From the NCBI GenBank assembly GCA_947624685.1, contig CANQLJ010000010.1, positions 1-45,963 on the forward strand: a DNA stretch of 45,963 bases. Reading direction: 5' to 3'. How positions within the stretch are numbered: the stretch's first letter is position 1; each line of letters begins with the position of its first letter. Origin of the DNA: Candidatus Gastranaerophilales bacterium (lineage in GTDB: Bacteria; Cyanobacteriota; Vampirovibrionia; Gastranaerophilales; Gastranaerophilaceae). The position numbers and the translations under genes were made by a program. A model generated the notes under the pieces. The model saw only the letters and a program-made list of their open reading frames with translations. It was not told the DNA's origin and did no database searches. Shown in pieces: positions 25,134-34,089 of the stretch.

Positions 25134-25288
25134 ACGCCATCGTAGTGTTCCAACTCGCTTGCAGCTGGCTTGCTTGAAAATCTCGACTAGTGTCGGATTT
25201 TCTACGCAATCTGCGCATACTTTATTCGTACGTTTCGCTGTCGCTCAACTACGACTAAAGCATCATCGCAACGCCGCTTCACTCTGGC

Positions 25289-26533
25289 TTACGCATTTCT
25301 ATCCCGTATCTTAAACGCATAAATGACTTCAATGATGCTCAAAATCAAAAACAACCCAAACACAAGCAAATATGATTTATTTGAATATATTAAATCCGCT
25401 CCGATCTTTTTGGGTTCATAAAATCCCATCAAAATTCCGCTTATCATTCCCAACAACCCAACCATCATAAAATAGCTGAAATTTTGGATGGCGACAGAGC
25501 TTGCCTTGAGCTCATAACGGTTCAATTGATATAGCGATAAAATCACAAGCGGGGAGATGCTTCCAATATAAGACGGGATAAACAGAATTATCGCGATGAT
25601 TTTTGTTTTGATATTAAAAAACAAAAATATCGTAATTAAAAGCATCGAAAACATCCCGAAAAGCGAAAATATCTTAAAAATTATGTCTCTTTTATTATTA
25701 ATGCATTTTGAGATAAATGCCGTTATGGTCCCCGAAAATGCCGAAATAATTGCCATTGTGGATAAAACGATGGCGGAAGAATGAACCTCAAATTGGCAAA
25801 AATCTTCCAAAAACTTCTTTCCGATGACCGTTTGAAGGGTATAATAAACACCATAGTTAATCGCGGCAAAAATATAAAGATAGATATTTTCTTTCTTTTT
25901 CAAAACTTCGCAATAAGGCATAAGCGAAAATTTCGTCTCTTTTTCAATGTGGATTGGGTTAAATTTAAAAAGCGCCACAAAATATATTATTGTCAAAAAC
26001 AATCCAAAATACGCTAAGCCATAAAGCGTGTTTCTCCAGCCGATTTCAGAAACAAAAAGGACAAATGGCGCATTAGCGACGATTCCTCCCGCATAACCCA
26101 CAAAAAGAATATATGAAACAGCCAAAGAAAAATTTTCATCTTTTGCATATTTTTTAACTTCGCTTACGGTGCTTAAATAAAACGTCGCCCCGCCAAAACC
26201 CACAAGCGCTCTTGAAATATACAATTGAAGCAAATTTGAACTGTGGGGAAATAATATTGCCCCAAGGCAAAACGCCACAGCACCAAGGGCGATGACCTTA
26301 AATCCGCCGATTTTATCAATCAAAAGCCCGACAATAAGCTGTGTAAAAGCATAAACATAGCAAAATATCGCCCCCAAAAGCGTGATTTTAGAAGCATTAG
26401 CGAAAAAATCACTCTGTAAAAGGTTAAATATCGCTCCCGGAATCGCACAGCGCTGAATATTTGCAAGGAAATAAAATATCGTTGCAATTAAAATCAAAAC
26501 TAATCTTATGTGGTGTTTTTGATGAAGCGTCAT
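25289..26533 (-). CDS. Major facilitator superfamily transporter
   Basis: 414 residues with twelve predicted membrane helices in two halves. The loop 2-3 motif reads GLLIDKIGGFKVI, matching the MFS G-x-x-x-D-R/K-x-G-x-R/K pattern, and SRALVGFGGATFYLSTVSE fits helix 4. The substrate cannot be told. The gene lies 15 nt downstream of the DUF486 gene on the same strand, so the two are co-transcribed. A gene-free stretch (25134-25288) of higher GC follows the gene. Confidence 0.9.
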   Translation of the reverse strand: MTLHQKHHIRLVLILIATIFYFLANIQRCAIPGAIFNLLQSDFFANASKITLLGAIFCYVYAFTQLIVGLLIDKIGGFKVIALGAVAFCLGAILFPHSSNLLQLYISRALVGFGGATFYLSTVSEVKKYAKDENFSLAVSYILFVGYAGGIVANAPFVLFVSEIGWRNTLYGLAYFGLFLTIIYFVALFKFNPIHIEKETKFSLMPYCEVLKKKENIYLYIFAAINYGVYYTLQTVIGKKFLEDFCQFEVHSSAIVLSTMAIISAFSGTITAFISKCINNKRDIIFKIFSLFGMFSMLLITIFLFFNIKTKIIAIILFIPSYIGSISPLVILSLYQLNRYELKASSVAIQNFSYFMMVGLLGMISGILMGFYEPKKIGADLIYSNKSYLLVFGLFLILSIIEVIYAFKIRDRNA

Positions 26534-26548
26534 TGCGGTTTTTCTACT

Positions 26549-26887
26549 CTATTTTTTGAAAATGAAAAATACGGCTAAAACTATAAATACAAACCCGATT
26601 AGATAATTCCAGCGAAACTGTTCGCGAAGATATAAAACGCTAAACAATGAAAAAATGATTAACGTAATTACTTCTTGAATAGTTTTTAATTGAACGACAT
26701 TATAAACCTCATGCCCGAATCTGTTTGCGGGCACTTGAAAACAATATTCAAAAAAAGCAATAAGCCATGATACAATAATCACAAGCCATAAAGCGCAATT
26801 TTTGTGCCTTAAATGCCCATACCAAGCAAATGTCATAAAGACATTAGAGATAATTAAAAGAATAATCGGCGTTAAATATTTAATCAT
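26549..26887 (-). CDS. DUF486 small membrane protein (DMT-like)
   Basis: 112 residues with four membrane helices. The conserved loop FQVPANRFGHEVYNVVQLKTIQEVITLIIFSLFS is diagnostic of DUF486, a half-size relative of drug/metabolite transporters. Substrate unknown. TAAAAT (26899-26894) ends exactly 6 nt before the ATG, with no ribosome site, and the thioredoxin terminator lies just upstream, so this gene appears to open a new leaderless transcript shared with the MFS gene. Confidence 0.88.
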   Translation of the reverse strand: MIKYLTPIILLIISNVFMTFAWYGHLRHKNCALWLVIIVSWLIAFFEYCFQVPANRFGHEVYNVVQLKTIQEVITLIIFSLFSVLYLREQFRWNYLIGFVFIVLAVFFIFKK

Positions 26888-26893
26888 AGTTTT

Positions 26894-26899
26894 ATTTTA
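26894..26899 (-). promoter_or_regulatory. -10 element for the DUF486-MFS unit (leaderless type)
   Basis: TAAAAT on the minus strand, 6 nt before the ATG; an overlapping TATACT lies 3 nt further up. No convincing -35. Confidence 0.38.
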
Positions 26900-26914
26900 G
26901 TATAAAAATTTTTT

Positions 26915-26953
26915 TAAAAAAGAAATGCCTTATTAATAAAATTAATAAGGCAT
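26915..26953 (-). terminator. Intrinsic terminator of the thioredoxin-like gene
   Basis: A perfect 13-bp stem (26925-26937 with 26941-26953) around a 3-nt loop. On the minus strand it is followed by TTTCTTTTTT. It lies 20 nt past the stop of the gene at 26974-27492. Confidence 0.92.
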
Positions 26954-26973
26954 AATACATTTCCAATTCAAAT

Positions 26974-27492
26974 CTAATCTTTTGTTTGTCCGATAGCTTC
27001 GTACATGTTTTTCTTGATTACTTCAACAGAATCATTATTGAAGAACGTTCCGTTATCAAGATGAGTACGTTTTCCGTCCGTGTTAATTACATAAACGGTC
27101 GGGAAGCCTTGAACTTCATATTCTTTCATTAATTCTTGGTTTTCGGGTTTTTCACAATTTACATAAGCAACTGCGAAATCTTTTTTAACATCTTTTGATT
27201 TTGCAATTTTTGCATAGGTTTTAACAAAGTTTTGGCAGAAATGGCACCAATCCGTATAGAAAAATACTACGACGGGTTTTTTGGTATCAAGCGCTTTTTG
27301 AAGGCTTTGACCTTTGTCATATTGTTTTGAAATTACGACTTTCTTTTGTCCGCCTTCACCGACTCCCCCTTGAGTTAAAAGATAAGTTAAACCGCCTAAT
27401 GATAATAATGAAAGCAAAAGCGCAATGATTGAAATGACAAGCGCCGCTTTACAACATTTTTTACCTGAATTTTGTTGAATTTCTTCTGACAT
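26974..27492 (-). CDS. Membrane-anchored thioredoxin-like protein
   Basis: 172 residues. A short cytoplasmic N-terminus with a CC pair, one membrane helix (about 16-41), a Gly-rich linker, then a thioredoxin fold facing the periplasm. The redox site is WCHFC (Cys83, Cys86) after VVVFFYTD; the cis-proline is in GFPTVYVI. The CHFC dipeptide differs from the CGPC of cytoplasmic thioredoxin and fits periplasmic disulfide or cytochrome-maturation helpers; the partner is unknown. A strong AAGGAG site and a strong terminator make it a single-gene unit. Confidence 0.9.
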   Translation of the reverse strand: MSEEIQQNSGKKCCKAALVISIIALLLSLLSLGGLTYLLTQGGVGEGGQKKVVISKQYDKGQSLQKALDTKKPVVVFFYTDWCHFCQNFVKTYAKIAKSKDVKKDFAVAYVNCEKPENQELMKEYEVQGFPTVYVINTDGKRTHLDNGTFFNNDSVEVIKKNMYEAIGQTKD

Positions 27493-27539
27493 TTTAAAAA
27501 CTCCTTACTTGTTGATATATTTACCTATAGCATAAAAGC

Positions 27540-28853
27540 TTAATTTTTACCACAACATTTTTTATATTTTAAACCCGACCCGCATGGGCAAGGGTCGTTT
27601 CTTCCTATGGTTTGTTTTTTTTGAATAGGGTTTTGGGCGTTGTTTGAAATGTTACTTTGGTTAATATTTTCATATTCTTTTTCAAAATTGCCGAGCTTTG
27701 AAAACAGTTCGCTATTGTATAAAACACATATCGGAGAATATATCTCATCATCAATATAGACTGCTTTTGTGTTAAATAACAATTCTTCAAGCGTCGAAAA
27801 ATCAGTGTTTAAGACATTGTTAATCGTTTCAAAAAACGTTTCTTCGTTTTGTTCATAAGCATATTTTATGACGCTTGGGGGGATTTTGTCGTTTGTTAAA
27901 AATTCTCTTATACATTCTTCTTTATTTTCAATATTTTCCCTAAACGATTTTAAAAATGTTTCAAAGAAAGGTATCACATATAATCCTCTTTTTTTATCCA
28001 TCCAAAGAGCAATGTCATAGATTCTGTCGCACGATGAAAAGCCGATTAGCGCATCGTTAAAATATGACATTTCATTTTGAAAATCACTTTGAAAATTATT
28101 TTGGATTTTAAAATATTCATATTTATCCGGTTTTTGAATTAAGCTTGAATAGTTACTTTCGTTTTGGCTTAATCTATAGTCATTAAAAAATTTGATTAAA
28201 TCGTCGACTTTTTTGTTTGTCGTTGTGATGAATTTGTCTTTAAAAAGCTTATGGAATTTGTTATCGAAATCTTGAATGCTTTTTTGAAGTTCGATTTTCT
28301 TTTGTTCATTTTTGTAATGAGCAAGCTTGGGATTATTGAGCATATATTTAATCGCTTCGATGGTCGAGAGAAAGACGTTATGTTCAGAAATTATTTCATA
28401 AATTTCCAGGATATATAAATTGTTATCCAGCTCGATTATTCTTGAAGAAAAGAAATCGTTTCTTCCGATTTGCTTTAGGTGGTTCATTTTCACCATAGGA
28501 ACAAGAGTCACTTTCGTGCTTGAAGTAAGGCATGTTACTTCATAGGCGTTTGATAAAATTTTATCAACCCGAAAAACGCTGCAAATAGAGTTAGATAATG
28601 CATCTATAATTTCATCTTGGACTTTGTTGTTTCTTCTGTAATACTCTAAAACCCTCAAGCCGTCTTTCATTTTCATATCAAGAGCATAAGAAATTATGAT
28701 ATTATTAAACTCCGATTCGGAATTTATTTCGATGTTATTTTGTTCAAGATAGTTTTTAAAATCATTTGATAATGTTTCATCTTGTGCCACAAAATCCAAA
28801 ATTTGCCCCATTGTGCTGCTCACAAGCCCGAGGCTGTCAATTACGCTTGGCAT
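27540..28853 (-). CDS. SEC-C zinc-motif protein, otherwise unknown
   Basis: 437 residues. The C-terminus carries a SEC-C zinc motif ([18 protein letters not shown], about 418-435), as in the SecA tail. The rest is mostly helical, with no membrane segment or known domain. It overlaps the 3' end of tlyA by 17 nt; its AAGGGGGAAC ribosome site lies inside tlyA, so translation is coupled. It is the last gene of the nupC-tatD-tlyA operon. SEC-C is often an add-on that binds ribosomes or SecB-like partners; the role here is not known. Confidence 0.82.
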   Translation of the reverse strand: MPSVIDSLGLVSSTMGQILDFVAQDETLSNDFKNYLEQNNIEINSESEFNNIIISYALDMKMKDGLRVLEYYRRNNKVQDEIIDALSNSICSVFRVDKILSNAYEVTCLTSSTKVTLVPMVKMNHLKQIGRNDFFSSRIIELDNNLYILEIYEIISEHNVFLSTIEAIKYMLNNPKLAHYKNEQKKIELQKSIQDFDNKFHKLFKDKFITTTNKKVDDLIKFFNDYRLSQNESNYSSLIQKPDKYEYFKIQNNFQSDFQNEMSYFNDALIGFSSCDRIYDIALWMDKKRGLYVIPFFETFLKSFRENIENKEECIREFLTNDKIPPSVIKYAYEQNEETFFETINNVLNTDFSTLEELLFNTKAVYIDDEIYSPICVLYNSELFSKLGNFEKEYENINQSNISNNAQNPIQKKQTIGRNDPCPCGSGLKYKKCCGKN

Positions 28854-29634
28854 GTTCCCCCTTTTTTAAATATATTAAATATTCAGTGTTTTTACTTTTT
28901 GCGCCTTTTATAGGGCTTTCGATGAGCCCCAAGACTTCAAGACCCAAAGAAACGCAATAGTCTTTTATGTCTTCGATTATTCTCTCTCTTGCGTTTTGGT
29001 CTTTGACGACGCCTTTTTTTTCTATTTCATTTTTTTGTGCTTCAAATTGCGGTTTGATTAATAAAACGCAGATTGTTTCATTTGCGACTAATTTAAGACA
29101 GTTTTCAAGAACTTTTTTAATCGATATGAAAGATAAATCCATGCTCATAAACTCCGGCATTTCATTTTGAGATAATTCCTCAACTCCAAAACAATCAAAA
29201 AAAGTGCAGTTTTTGACGTTTATTTTTTCGATTGCCTTAACTTTTTTATCCTGTCTTAATTTCCAAGCAAGCTGATTATATCCGCAATCAAGAGCATAGA
29301 CAAGTTTTGCGCCGTGTTGAAGCATACAGTCGGTAAAACCTCCGGTGGAAGCTCCTATATCGATACAAATTTTATCTTTTAAGTCGATATTGAATGTTTT
29401 AATCGCATGGTCAAGTTTTAATCCGCCCCTTGAGACAAAAGGGATTGAATCTATTTCTATTTTTGCGGGGTTTTTTGAATCAAATAGTTTATCTTCATCA
29501 AACATTGCCCCCGCTTTTGAAACAATGACATCATTGATTTTGACGTTTTGCGCAAGGATGTTTGAGCTTGCAAGGCTTTTTGTTTCAAAAAAACCATGTT
29601 CAAATAAAATTAAATCCAATCTCTTTTTGGGCAC
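28837..29634 (-). CDS. tlyA: TlyA-family rRNA (ribose) methyltransferase / S4-domain protein
   Basis: 265 residues: an S4 RNA-binding domain (about 1-62, [19 protein letters not shown]), the [11 protein letters not shown] linker motif, then an FtsJ/Rossmann methyltransferase with [20 protein letters not shown] and [14 protein letters not shown]. Family members 2'-O-methylate 16S and 23S rRNA and were once called hemolysins. The start is GTG at 29634, with AAAGGA 7-8 nt upstream. It sits in an operon with tatD and two small genes. Confidence 0.94.
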   Translation of the reverse strand: MPKKRLDLILFEHGFFETKSLASSNILAQNVKINDVIVSKAGAMFDEDKLFDSKNPAKIEIDSIPFVSRGGLKLDHAIKTFNIDLKDKICIDIGASTGGFTDCMLQHGAKLVYALDCGYNQLAWKLRQDKKVKAIEKINVKNCTFFDCFGVEELSQNEMPEFMSMDLSFISIKKVLENCLKLVANETICVLLIKPQFEAQKNEIEKKGVVKDQNARERIIEDIKDYCVSLGLEVLGLIESPIKGAKSKNTEYLIYLKKGEHAKRN

Positions 29635-29659
29635 TTAAAATCCTTTTTTTATTACTTTT

Positions 29660-29917
29660 TTATTGTTGAGTTAAATATCTTTCTTCCTGAAGCGCAACGC
29701 CTATAATTCTATCAGACAATATTGCGGCTTTTTTAATCGGGCCTAAGGGTTCAAATTCAACCATTTGAACTTGAGTTGAATTAATCACCGCTTTTAAATC
29801 TTCATATATTTTTTGAGCGTTATCAAAATATAAAACCATCGGGCTTGTCATTTCTTTACAAAAAACAAGCAGAGCGGTTCTTGTTTGAATTGTACCTTGG
29901 GGTTGTTGTTGTGCCAT
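29660..29917 (-). CDS. Conserved-looking small protein, function unknown
   Basis: 85 residues from the ATG at 29917, chosen because AAGGAGGAG lies 5 nt upstream; the in-frame ATGs further up overlap tatD. After a Gln-rich start (MAQQQPQG) it looks like a compact alpha/beta domain (TALLVFCKEM, MVLYFDNAQKIYEDLKAVI, GPIKKAAILSDRIIGVALQEE). No motif is recognised. It lies 10 nt after tatD and 25 nt before tlyA in the same operon. The strong ribosome site suggests good expression. Confidence 0.78.
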   Translation of the reverse strand: MAQQQPQGTIQTRTALLVFCKEMTSPMVLYFDNAQKIYEDLKAVINSTQVQMVEFEPLGPIKKAAILSDRIIGVALQEERYLTQQ

Positions 29918-29927
29918 TTTCTCCTCC

Positions 29928-30698
29928 TTATTCATCCTCAAATTTATCTAAATTAAAAAATTCTATTGCATTTTTTGTCGTATTTTCAACAACACAATCA
30001 TAAGATATATTTTTTAAATTTGCAATTTCTTTTGCAACAAAACCGATATATTTTGGTTCATTCTCGCTTCCTCTGAAAGGATGGGGGGCAAGATAGGGGC
30101 AGTCTGTTTCAAGCATTAAGTTTTTTAAATCTGTTTCTTTTATAACTTCTTTTATCGTATTTGCGTTTTTAAAGGTCACAACACCCCCGATTGCGATTTT
30201 ATAGCCCAAAGCGCAACACTCTTTCATAAATTCGACACTTCCTGAAAAACAATGTAAAAGCGCTCTTTTGGGTTTCATTTCTTTTAAAATCGTAATGGTA
30301 TCAAGATGTGCATCTCTATCATGCACCGCAATAGGGAGATTAAGACTGTTAGCTATTTCAATTTGGGTTTGAAAACATCTTTTTTGGCTCTCTTTATTTT
30401 CTTTATTAAAATGATAATCAAGCCCGATTTCGCCAATCCCTACGACTTTTTCATCTTTCGATAATTCAATCATCTTTTTTGCGGTGTTGTCGTTAAATTT
30501 TTCACAATCCTCGGGATGTACACCTAAAAGAGCGTAGATATTATCGTATTCGTGGCAAATTTCAAGCGCTTTTTCAAAACTATCTTCACTTGCCGTTGGT
30601 AAAATAATTTTTTCAACTCCTGCCTCATGCGCCTGTTTAATCGCTTTTTTATAGTCGCTTAACATATCAAGATGAGCGTGCGTATCAATTAAATACAT
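29928..30698 (-). CDS. tatD: TatD-family metal-dependent hydrolase (DNase)
   Basis: 256 residues, full length. Metal-binding motifs of the TatD amidohydrolase family: DTHAHLDML at the N-terminus, GIGEIGLDYH near residue 91, AVHDRDAH, LLHCFSGS, and ETDCPYLAP near residue 202. Members are Mg2+-dependent nucleases involved in DNA repair or turnover. The start codon abuts the stop of a 58-codon upstream gene without any gap, suggesting translational coupling. Confidence 0.95.
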   Translation of the reverse strand: MYLIDTHAHLDMLSDYKKAIKQAHEAGVEKIILPTASEDSFEKALEICHEYDNIYALLGVHPEDCEKFNDNTAKKMIELSKDEKVVGIGEIGLDYHFNKENKESQKRCFQTQIEIANSLNLPIAVHDRDAHLDTITILKEMKPKRALLHCFSGSVEFMKECCALGYKIAIGGVVTFKNANTIKEVIKETDLKNLMLETDCPYLAPHPFRGSENEPKYIGFVAKEIANLKNISYDCVVENTTKNAIEFFNLDKFEDE

Positions 30699-30875
30699 TT
30701 AATCTAAAATCCTTCCCGATACAGATAATGTTAATACATTTTGATTCACATCCACAATCGCCCACCTGAGAGGTTCAAGTCCTTGTTTTATAATTTCATT
30801 TTCAATAAAATCGACCTTCGGGGGCATATTGTTTGAAATTATTTTAATTGTTTTCGATATTACTTCGTTTTTCAT
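30699..30875 (-). CDS. Small 58-residue protein upstream of tatD
   Basis: Starts at ATG 30875 and stops at 30699, directly next to the tatD start. The product begins MKNEVISKTIKIISNN and ends LTLSVSGRILD, with a central FIENEIIKQGLEPLRWAI helix-like part. It sits 4 nt after the nupC stop and fills the whole gap, so tight packing on both sides supports a real gene. It lacks a strong ribosome site and is probably read by coupling. Function unknown. Confidence 0.7.
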   Translation of the reverse strand: MKNEVISKTIKIISNNMPPKVDFIENEIIKQGLEPLRWAIVDVNQNVLTLSVSGRILD

Positions 30876-30879
30876 AATT

Positions 30880-32172
30880 TTATAATAGCAGCCCCGCCAT
30901 AGCTGCTGAAATGTAGCTTACAAAAGTTCCTGCGATAAGCGCTTTCATACCTAATCGTGCAAGGTTTTTTCTTTGATTCGGGGCAAGTTCGCCTATACCG
31001 CTTATTTGAATAGCAACCGTTGAAAGATTTGCAAAACCGCAAAGAGCAAATGTCGCTATTATTTCGCTTTTTTTGGTTAATAAAGCTAAATCCATATAAT
31101 TTGCTAAATCAGCGTAGCCTATTGTTTCATTTAAAATCAATTTTTCGCCTATCAATCTTCCGACTTGATCAATATTTTGGATGCTTGCGCCTATAAAAAG
31201 CGCAAATATTGAAAATACTTTTCCTACTATCATCTGAATTGAAAGATTTTGAAGGTCAATTCCGATACCGGAAAAGTTAAGATGAAGATTGTTAAACAAA
31301 AACAGCCCGAATTTTAATAATATCGAATTACAAAAAGTAATTAAGGCAACAAGGGCGATTAATACGGCAATTATGTTAATTGAAACTCTCATCCCTTCGC
31401 AGGCGCCTTTTGAAATGGAAGCTAGGATATTAACATCCGTCCTTCTTCTTGAAATTTTAAAATCTTTTTTTGTTTCGGGGTCATTTACTTCGGGGTAAAT
31501 TATTTTCGATACCACAAAAGACCCGGGAATTGCCATAACAGAAGCTGCAAGAAGATATTGCGTTTCAATCCCGAATCCGCTATACATAGCTATACAGCTT
31601 GCGCTGATACAAGACATTGAGCCTGTCATTGAAGCCAATAATTCCGAGCGGGTGAGATTTGGCAGATAATGTTTGATTAGCGATTGCGCCGCAACATTTC
31701 CCACAAAAGGACTTGCGCAATTTGAAAGTGCTTCTGCTCCGCTTACGCCGAGGATTTTATTCATGATTTTTCCCAAAAACAGGATTATTCTTTGCATTAT
31801 GCCCCAATAATAGAGCATATTTACAATGACAAGGATAAAAATCATCGTCGACATAAGAACTATTGCGAATATAAAACCTTTTGAACCGAATATTTCGGTT
31901 ATTTTTTCGGGCGAATTAGTTAGCCACCCAAAGACAAAATTCGCTCCTTCGATTGATGCGGCAAGGATTTTATTTATGACTTTTGCTAAAAATGAAAAAA
32001 TATTTTCGCCAATCGGAGTCTTAATTATAAAAACCGCAAGCAAAAACTGCAACAAAAGCCCCACCGAGACGGTTTTTAGGTTTATTTTCTTTTTGTTATT
32101 TGACATTAAATAACAAATGCCCAAAATAAGCACTATTCCAATTAATCCCAAAAGTTTTTCCAAAATCTGCAA
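30880..32172 (-). CDS. nupC: Concentrative nucleoside transporter (NupC/CNT family)
   Basis: 430 residues. It has the CNT layout: N-terminal helices with QFLLAVFIIKTPIGENIF, a gate region (GAEALSNCASPFVG, residues about 144-157), LTRSELLASMTGSMSCISASCIAMYSGFGI, and the C-terminal ATFALCGFANLSTVAIQISGIG. It imports nucleosides using an ion gradient across the inner membrane. The start is TTG at 32172, chosen because GGAG lies 6-7 nt upstream and no ATG is suitably placed. It heads the operon continuing to the 58-aa gene, tatD, the 85-aa gene, tlyA and the SEC-C gene. Confidence 0.94.
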   Translation of the reverse strand: MQILEKLLGLIGIVLILGICYLMSNNKKKINLKTVSVGLLLQFLLAVFIIKTPIGENIFSFLAKVINKILAASIEGANFVFGWLTNSPEKITEIFGSKGFIFAIVLMSTMIFILVIVNMLYYWGIMQRIILFLGKIMNKILGVSGAEALSNCASPFVGNVAAQSLIKHYLPNLTRSELLASMTGSMSCISASCIAMYSGFGIETQYLLAASVMAIPGSFVVSKIIYPEVNDPETKKDFKISRRRTDVNILASISKGACEGMRVSINIIAVLIALVALITFCNSILLKFGLFLFNNLHLNFSGIGIDLQNLSIQMIVGKVFSIFALFIGASIQNIDQVGRLIGEKLILNETIGYADLANYMDLALLTKKSEIIATFALCGFANLSTVAIQISGIGELAPNQRKNLARLGMKALIAGTFVSYISAAMAGLLL

Positions 32173-32282
32173 AAGTTCTCCTTTTATTTTTTTAAAAAAA
32201 ATTTTATTACAATTTAATTTTATTAAAATTAATGCGATAAATCAAGTTTGGCGCAATAACGCTATATAGGTTTTTGTGCTAT

Positions 32283-32288
32283 TATAAT
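32283..32288 (+). promoter_or_regulatory. -10 element for the HlyD-like gene
   Basis: A perfect TATAAT lies 28 nt before the ATG at 32317, with AAGGAG in between. No clear -35. Confidence 0.38.
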
Positions 32289-32316
32289 GTTAGTTTTTTA
32301 AGGAGAATATTTTAAA

Positions 32317-33261
32317 ATGAATAAAAATGCGATAAAAACTTCTTTTATAATCCTAATTGCGCTTTTGCTTGCGGTTTTATCGATAACTTTATATTATCTT
32401 TTGAATTATAAAAAATTTGAAATTATTTCGTCATTTGATAATGAAATTAACCTTGAATCTAAGGCGCAAGGAAAAGTCATCTTTTTAAACCCCAAGGAAG
32501 AAACAAACATCAAAAAAGGGCAAATAATCGCAAAATTAGATGAACAAAACTATAAAAATGACTATGAACAATTCAGCCAAAAGCTTCAAGAACTCAATGA
32601 TTCGAAAAAAACCACCGACGAAAAAGCTCAAGAGCTAATCAAACAAAATGAAAAAATAAAACAGGATTTTAAAACGGCAAAAACAAACCTCGAAAACGCA
32701 AACAATGACTACACAATGTACCTTAATTCCTATAAAGATAAAACTGTCACAAAAAAAGACCTCGATAACGCGATAAAAAACCTCCAAATTGCAAAAAATC
32801 GCTATAGTGAAGCCCAAAACAGCCTCAAAAACATCTCAAACGATTTAAAAACCACCATAAACAAACAAAATTCAATCAATCTTGAAATAGAAAAAATCGT
32901 CTCCGCCCAAAACGACATCGAGCTTGATTTATCTGATTGTACAATTATCGCTCCGGTTGACGGAACCATCAAAAAAACAAACATCAATATAAATGATATT
33001 GTTAAAAAAGGTCAAAATATTTTTGTAATTAATTCTAACGAACATATTTTAATAATAAAAAACTCTCTGAATCCGGCTCAAAACAATAAATTTAGTGAGA
33101 ACCAAAAAATCAAAATCAAGAAAAATTATTTTTCAAAAGAAATCGTTGCAACCGTTCAAAAAGCGGACGAAAAAGAAATTAAAATCCTTGTAATCGATGA
33201 TAAACAGGACTTTAATTTCCAAAACAATTCCAAAAAGAATTTATATATTAAAAATAAATAA
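32317..33261 (+). CDS. HlyD-like membrane fusion (periplasmic adaptor) protein
   Basis: 314 residues. One N-terminal membrane anchor (about 9-30), a first half-lipoyl segment (LESKAQGKVIFLNPKEETNIKKGQIIAKLDE), a long coiled-coil hairpin (about 80-200) and the second lipoyl half (DLSDCTIIAPVDGTIKKTNININDIVKKGQNIFVI), then a beta-rich end. This is the adaptor plan of efflux pumps and type I secretion. No ATPase or RND partner lies next to it, so it is an orphan adaptor here. It ends 1 nt from the convergent HExxH gene. Confidence 0.88.
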   Translation: MNKNAIKTSFIILIALLLAVLSITLYYLLNYKKFEIISSFDNEINLESKAQGKVIFLNPKEETNIKKGQIIAKLDEQNYKNDYEQFSQKLQELNDSKKTTDEKAQELIKQNEKIKQDFKTAKTNLENANNDYTMYLNSYKDKTVTKKDLDNAIKNLQIAKNRYSEAQNSLKNISNDLKTTINKQNSINLEIEKIVSAQNDIELDLSDCTIIAPVDGTIKKTNININDIVKKGQNIFVINSNEHILIIKNSLNPAQNNKFSENQKIKIKKNYFSKEIVATVQKADEKEIKILVIDDKQDFNFQNNSKKNLYIKNK

Positions 33262-33262
33262 T

Positions 33263-33901
33263 CTATAGCAATTCTTCAAAACCGACGGACGTTTCGGGAA
33301 GATTTTGGTATCCTTTATTTGTTACGACAAATTTATGGATATATTTACTTGTGTAATCCCCTCTTTTAAAAAGCTTTTTGATGACGTTTTCGCGCTCAAC
33401 CAAAGGATGGGAGATATTTTCAAGCTCTTTATTATCGTCGCTCAATTGTGTCCAAACGGCAGCTTCCAAGGTCCATGCGTATGTTTCTTCGTTTAAGGAA
33501 TTATATTCGTCCTGATGAATCGCTTCGTGGGCTAATATCGCACAGAGCGCTTCTATGGGAGCGTCTTTGTGTTTTTCGTTTATGTAGATATTGAGGGTTT
33601 TCTTTTGTTTCCAGCCTAATGCGTCAAAATTAGTGTAGATTGGATTTATTGTGGCAAGATTCATAAATTGAATCTTCATCGGGCGATTAGAGAGGTTTTT
33701 CCCTAATATCGCTTCTTTGGAATATTTCCCTGTTGTCCCTTCAAGCATTTCAACCGCGCGGATGATGTTTATGTCATCTGTCACATTTTTATATTTTTTA
33801 TATAAAGCTTCATCGTTTGATGTTTCATCTTGCGCGAAAGAAACATTTGTAAATACACTAAAAACCATTAAAAACAACAGAAATAAAACGTTCTTTTTCA
33901 T
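33263..33901 (-). CDS. Secreted HExxH-motif putative metallopeptidase
   Basis: 212 residues with a signal peptide (cleavage about after residue 23, SFA-QDE). The segment ALCAILAHEAIHQDEYNSLNEETYAW holds HEAIH (His125-Glu126-His129), with Glu139 a possible third zinc ligand ten residues on, as in gluzincins. The rest is not recognised. No activity can be claimed from the motif alone. An AGAGGA ribosome site and a good promoter (TTGTCA-18-TATAAT) precede it. Confidence 0.75.
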   Translation of the reverse strand: MKKNVLFLLFLMVFSVFTNVSFAQDETSNDEALYKKYKNVTDDINIIRAVEMLEGTTGKYSKEAILGKNLSNRPMKIQFMNLATINPIYTNFDALGWKQKKTLNIYINEKHKDAPIEALCAILAHEAIHQDEYNSLNEETYAWTLEAAVWTQLSDDNKELENISHPLVERENVIKKLFKRGDYTSKYIHKFVVTNKGYQNLPETSVGFEELL

Positions 33902-33931
33902 AAAATCCTCTAAATAAAATCGGTTAATTAA

Positions 33932-33961
33932 ATTATACGCATATAATTTTTATAATGACAA
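33932..33961 (-). promoter_or_regulatory. Promoter of the HExxH protein gene
   Basis: On the minus strand TTGTCA (33961-33956), an 18-nt spacer and TATAAT (33937-33932), about 30 nt before the ATG at 33901. Confidence 0.55.
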
Positions 33962-34026
33962 ATAATTTTTTGACAAATTTTAAAAACATCTAAAAAAACA
34001 AAATTTTATTAAATTTCTTTAATAAA

Positions 34027-34056
34027 TTGCCTTGAAAAAAAATAAAATTATATAAT
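34027..34056 (+). promoter_or_regulatory. Promoter of the SpoA-fliOPQR cluster
   Basis: TTGCCT (34027-34032), an 18-nt spacer and TATAAT (34051-34056), 33 nt before the ATG at 34090. A second TATAAT overlaps the start codon itself (34086-34091) and is probably incidental. Confidence 0.45.
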
Positions 34057-34089
34057 ATCCATGGGCTTTAATGGCTAAAAATCGGTATA

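Noticed and set aside
25097-25153. N-terminal 19-codon extension of the TonB-C protein (start at 25153)
   Set aside because: It would place coding sequence upstream of a strong extended -10 box and ahead of a normal signal peptide start.
30760-30790. GGTTCAAGTCC resembling a tRNA T-loop
   Set aside because: No acceptor or anticodon stem can be built around it and it lies inside the 58-codon gene.
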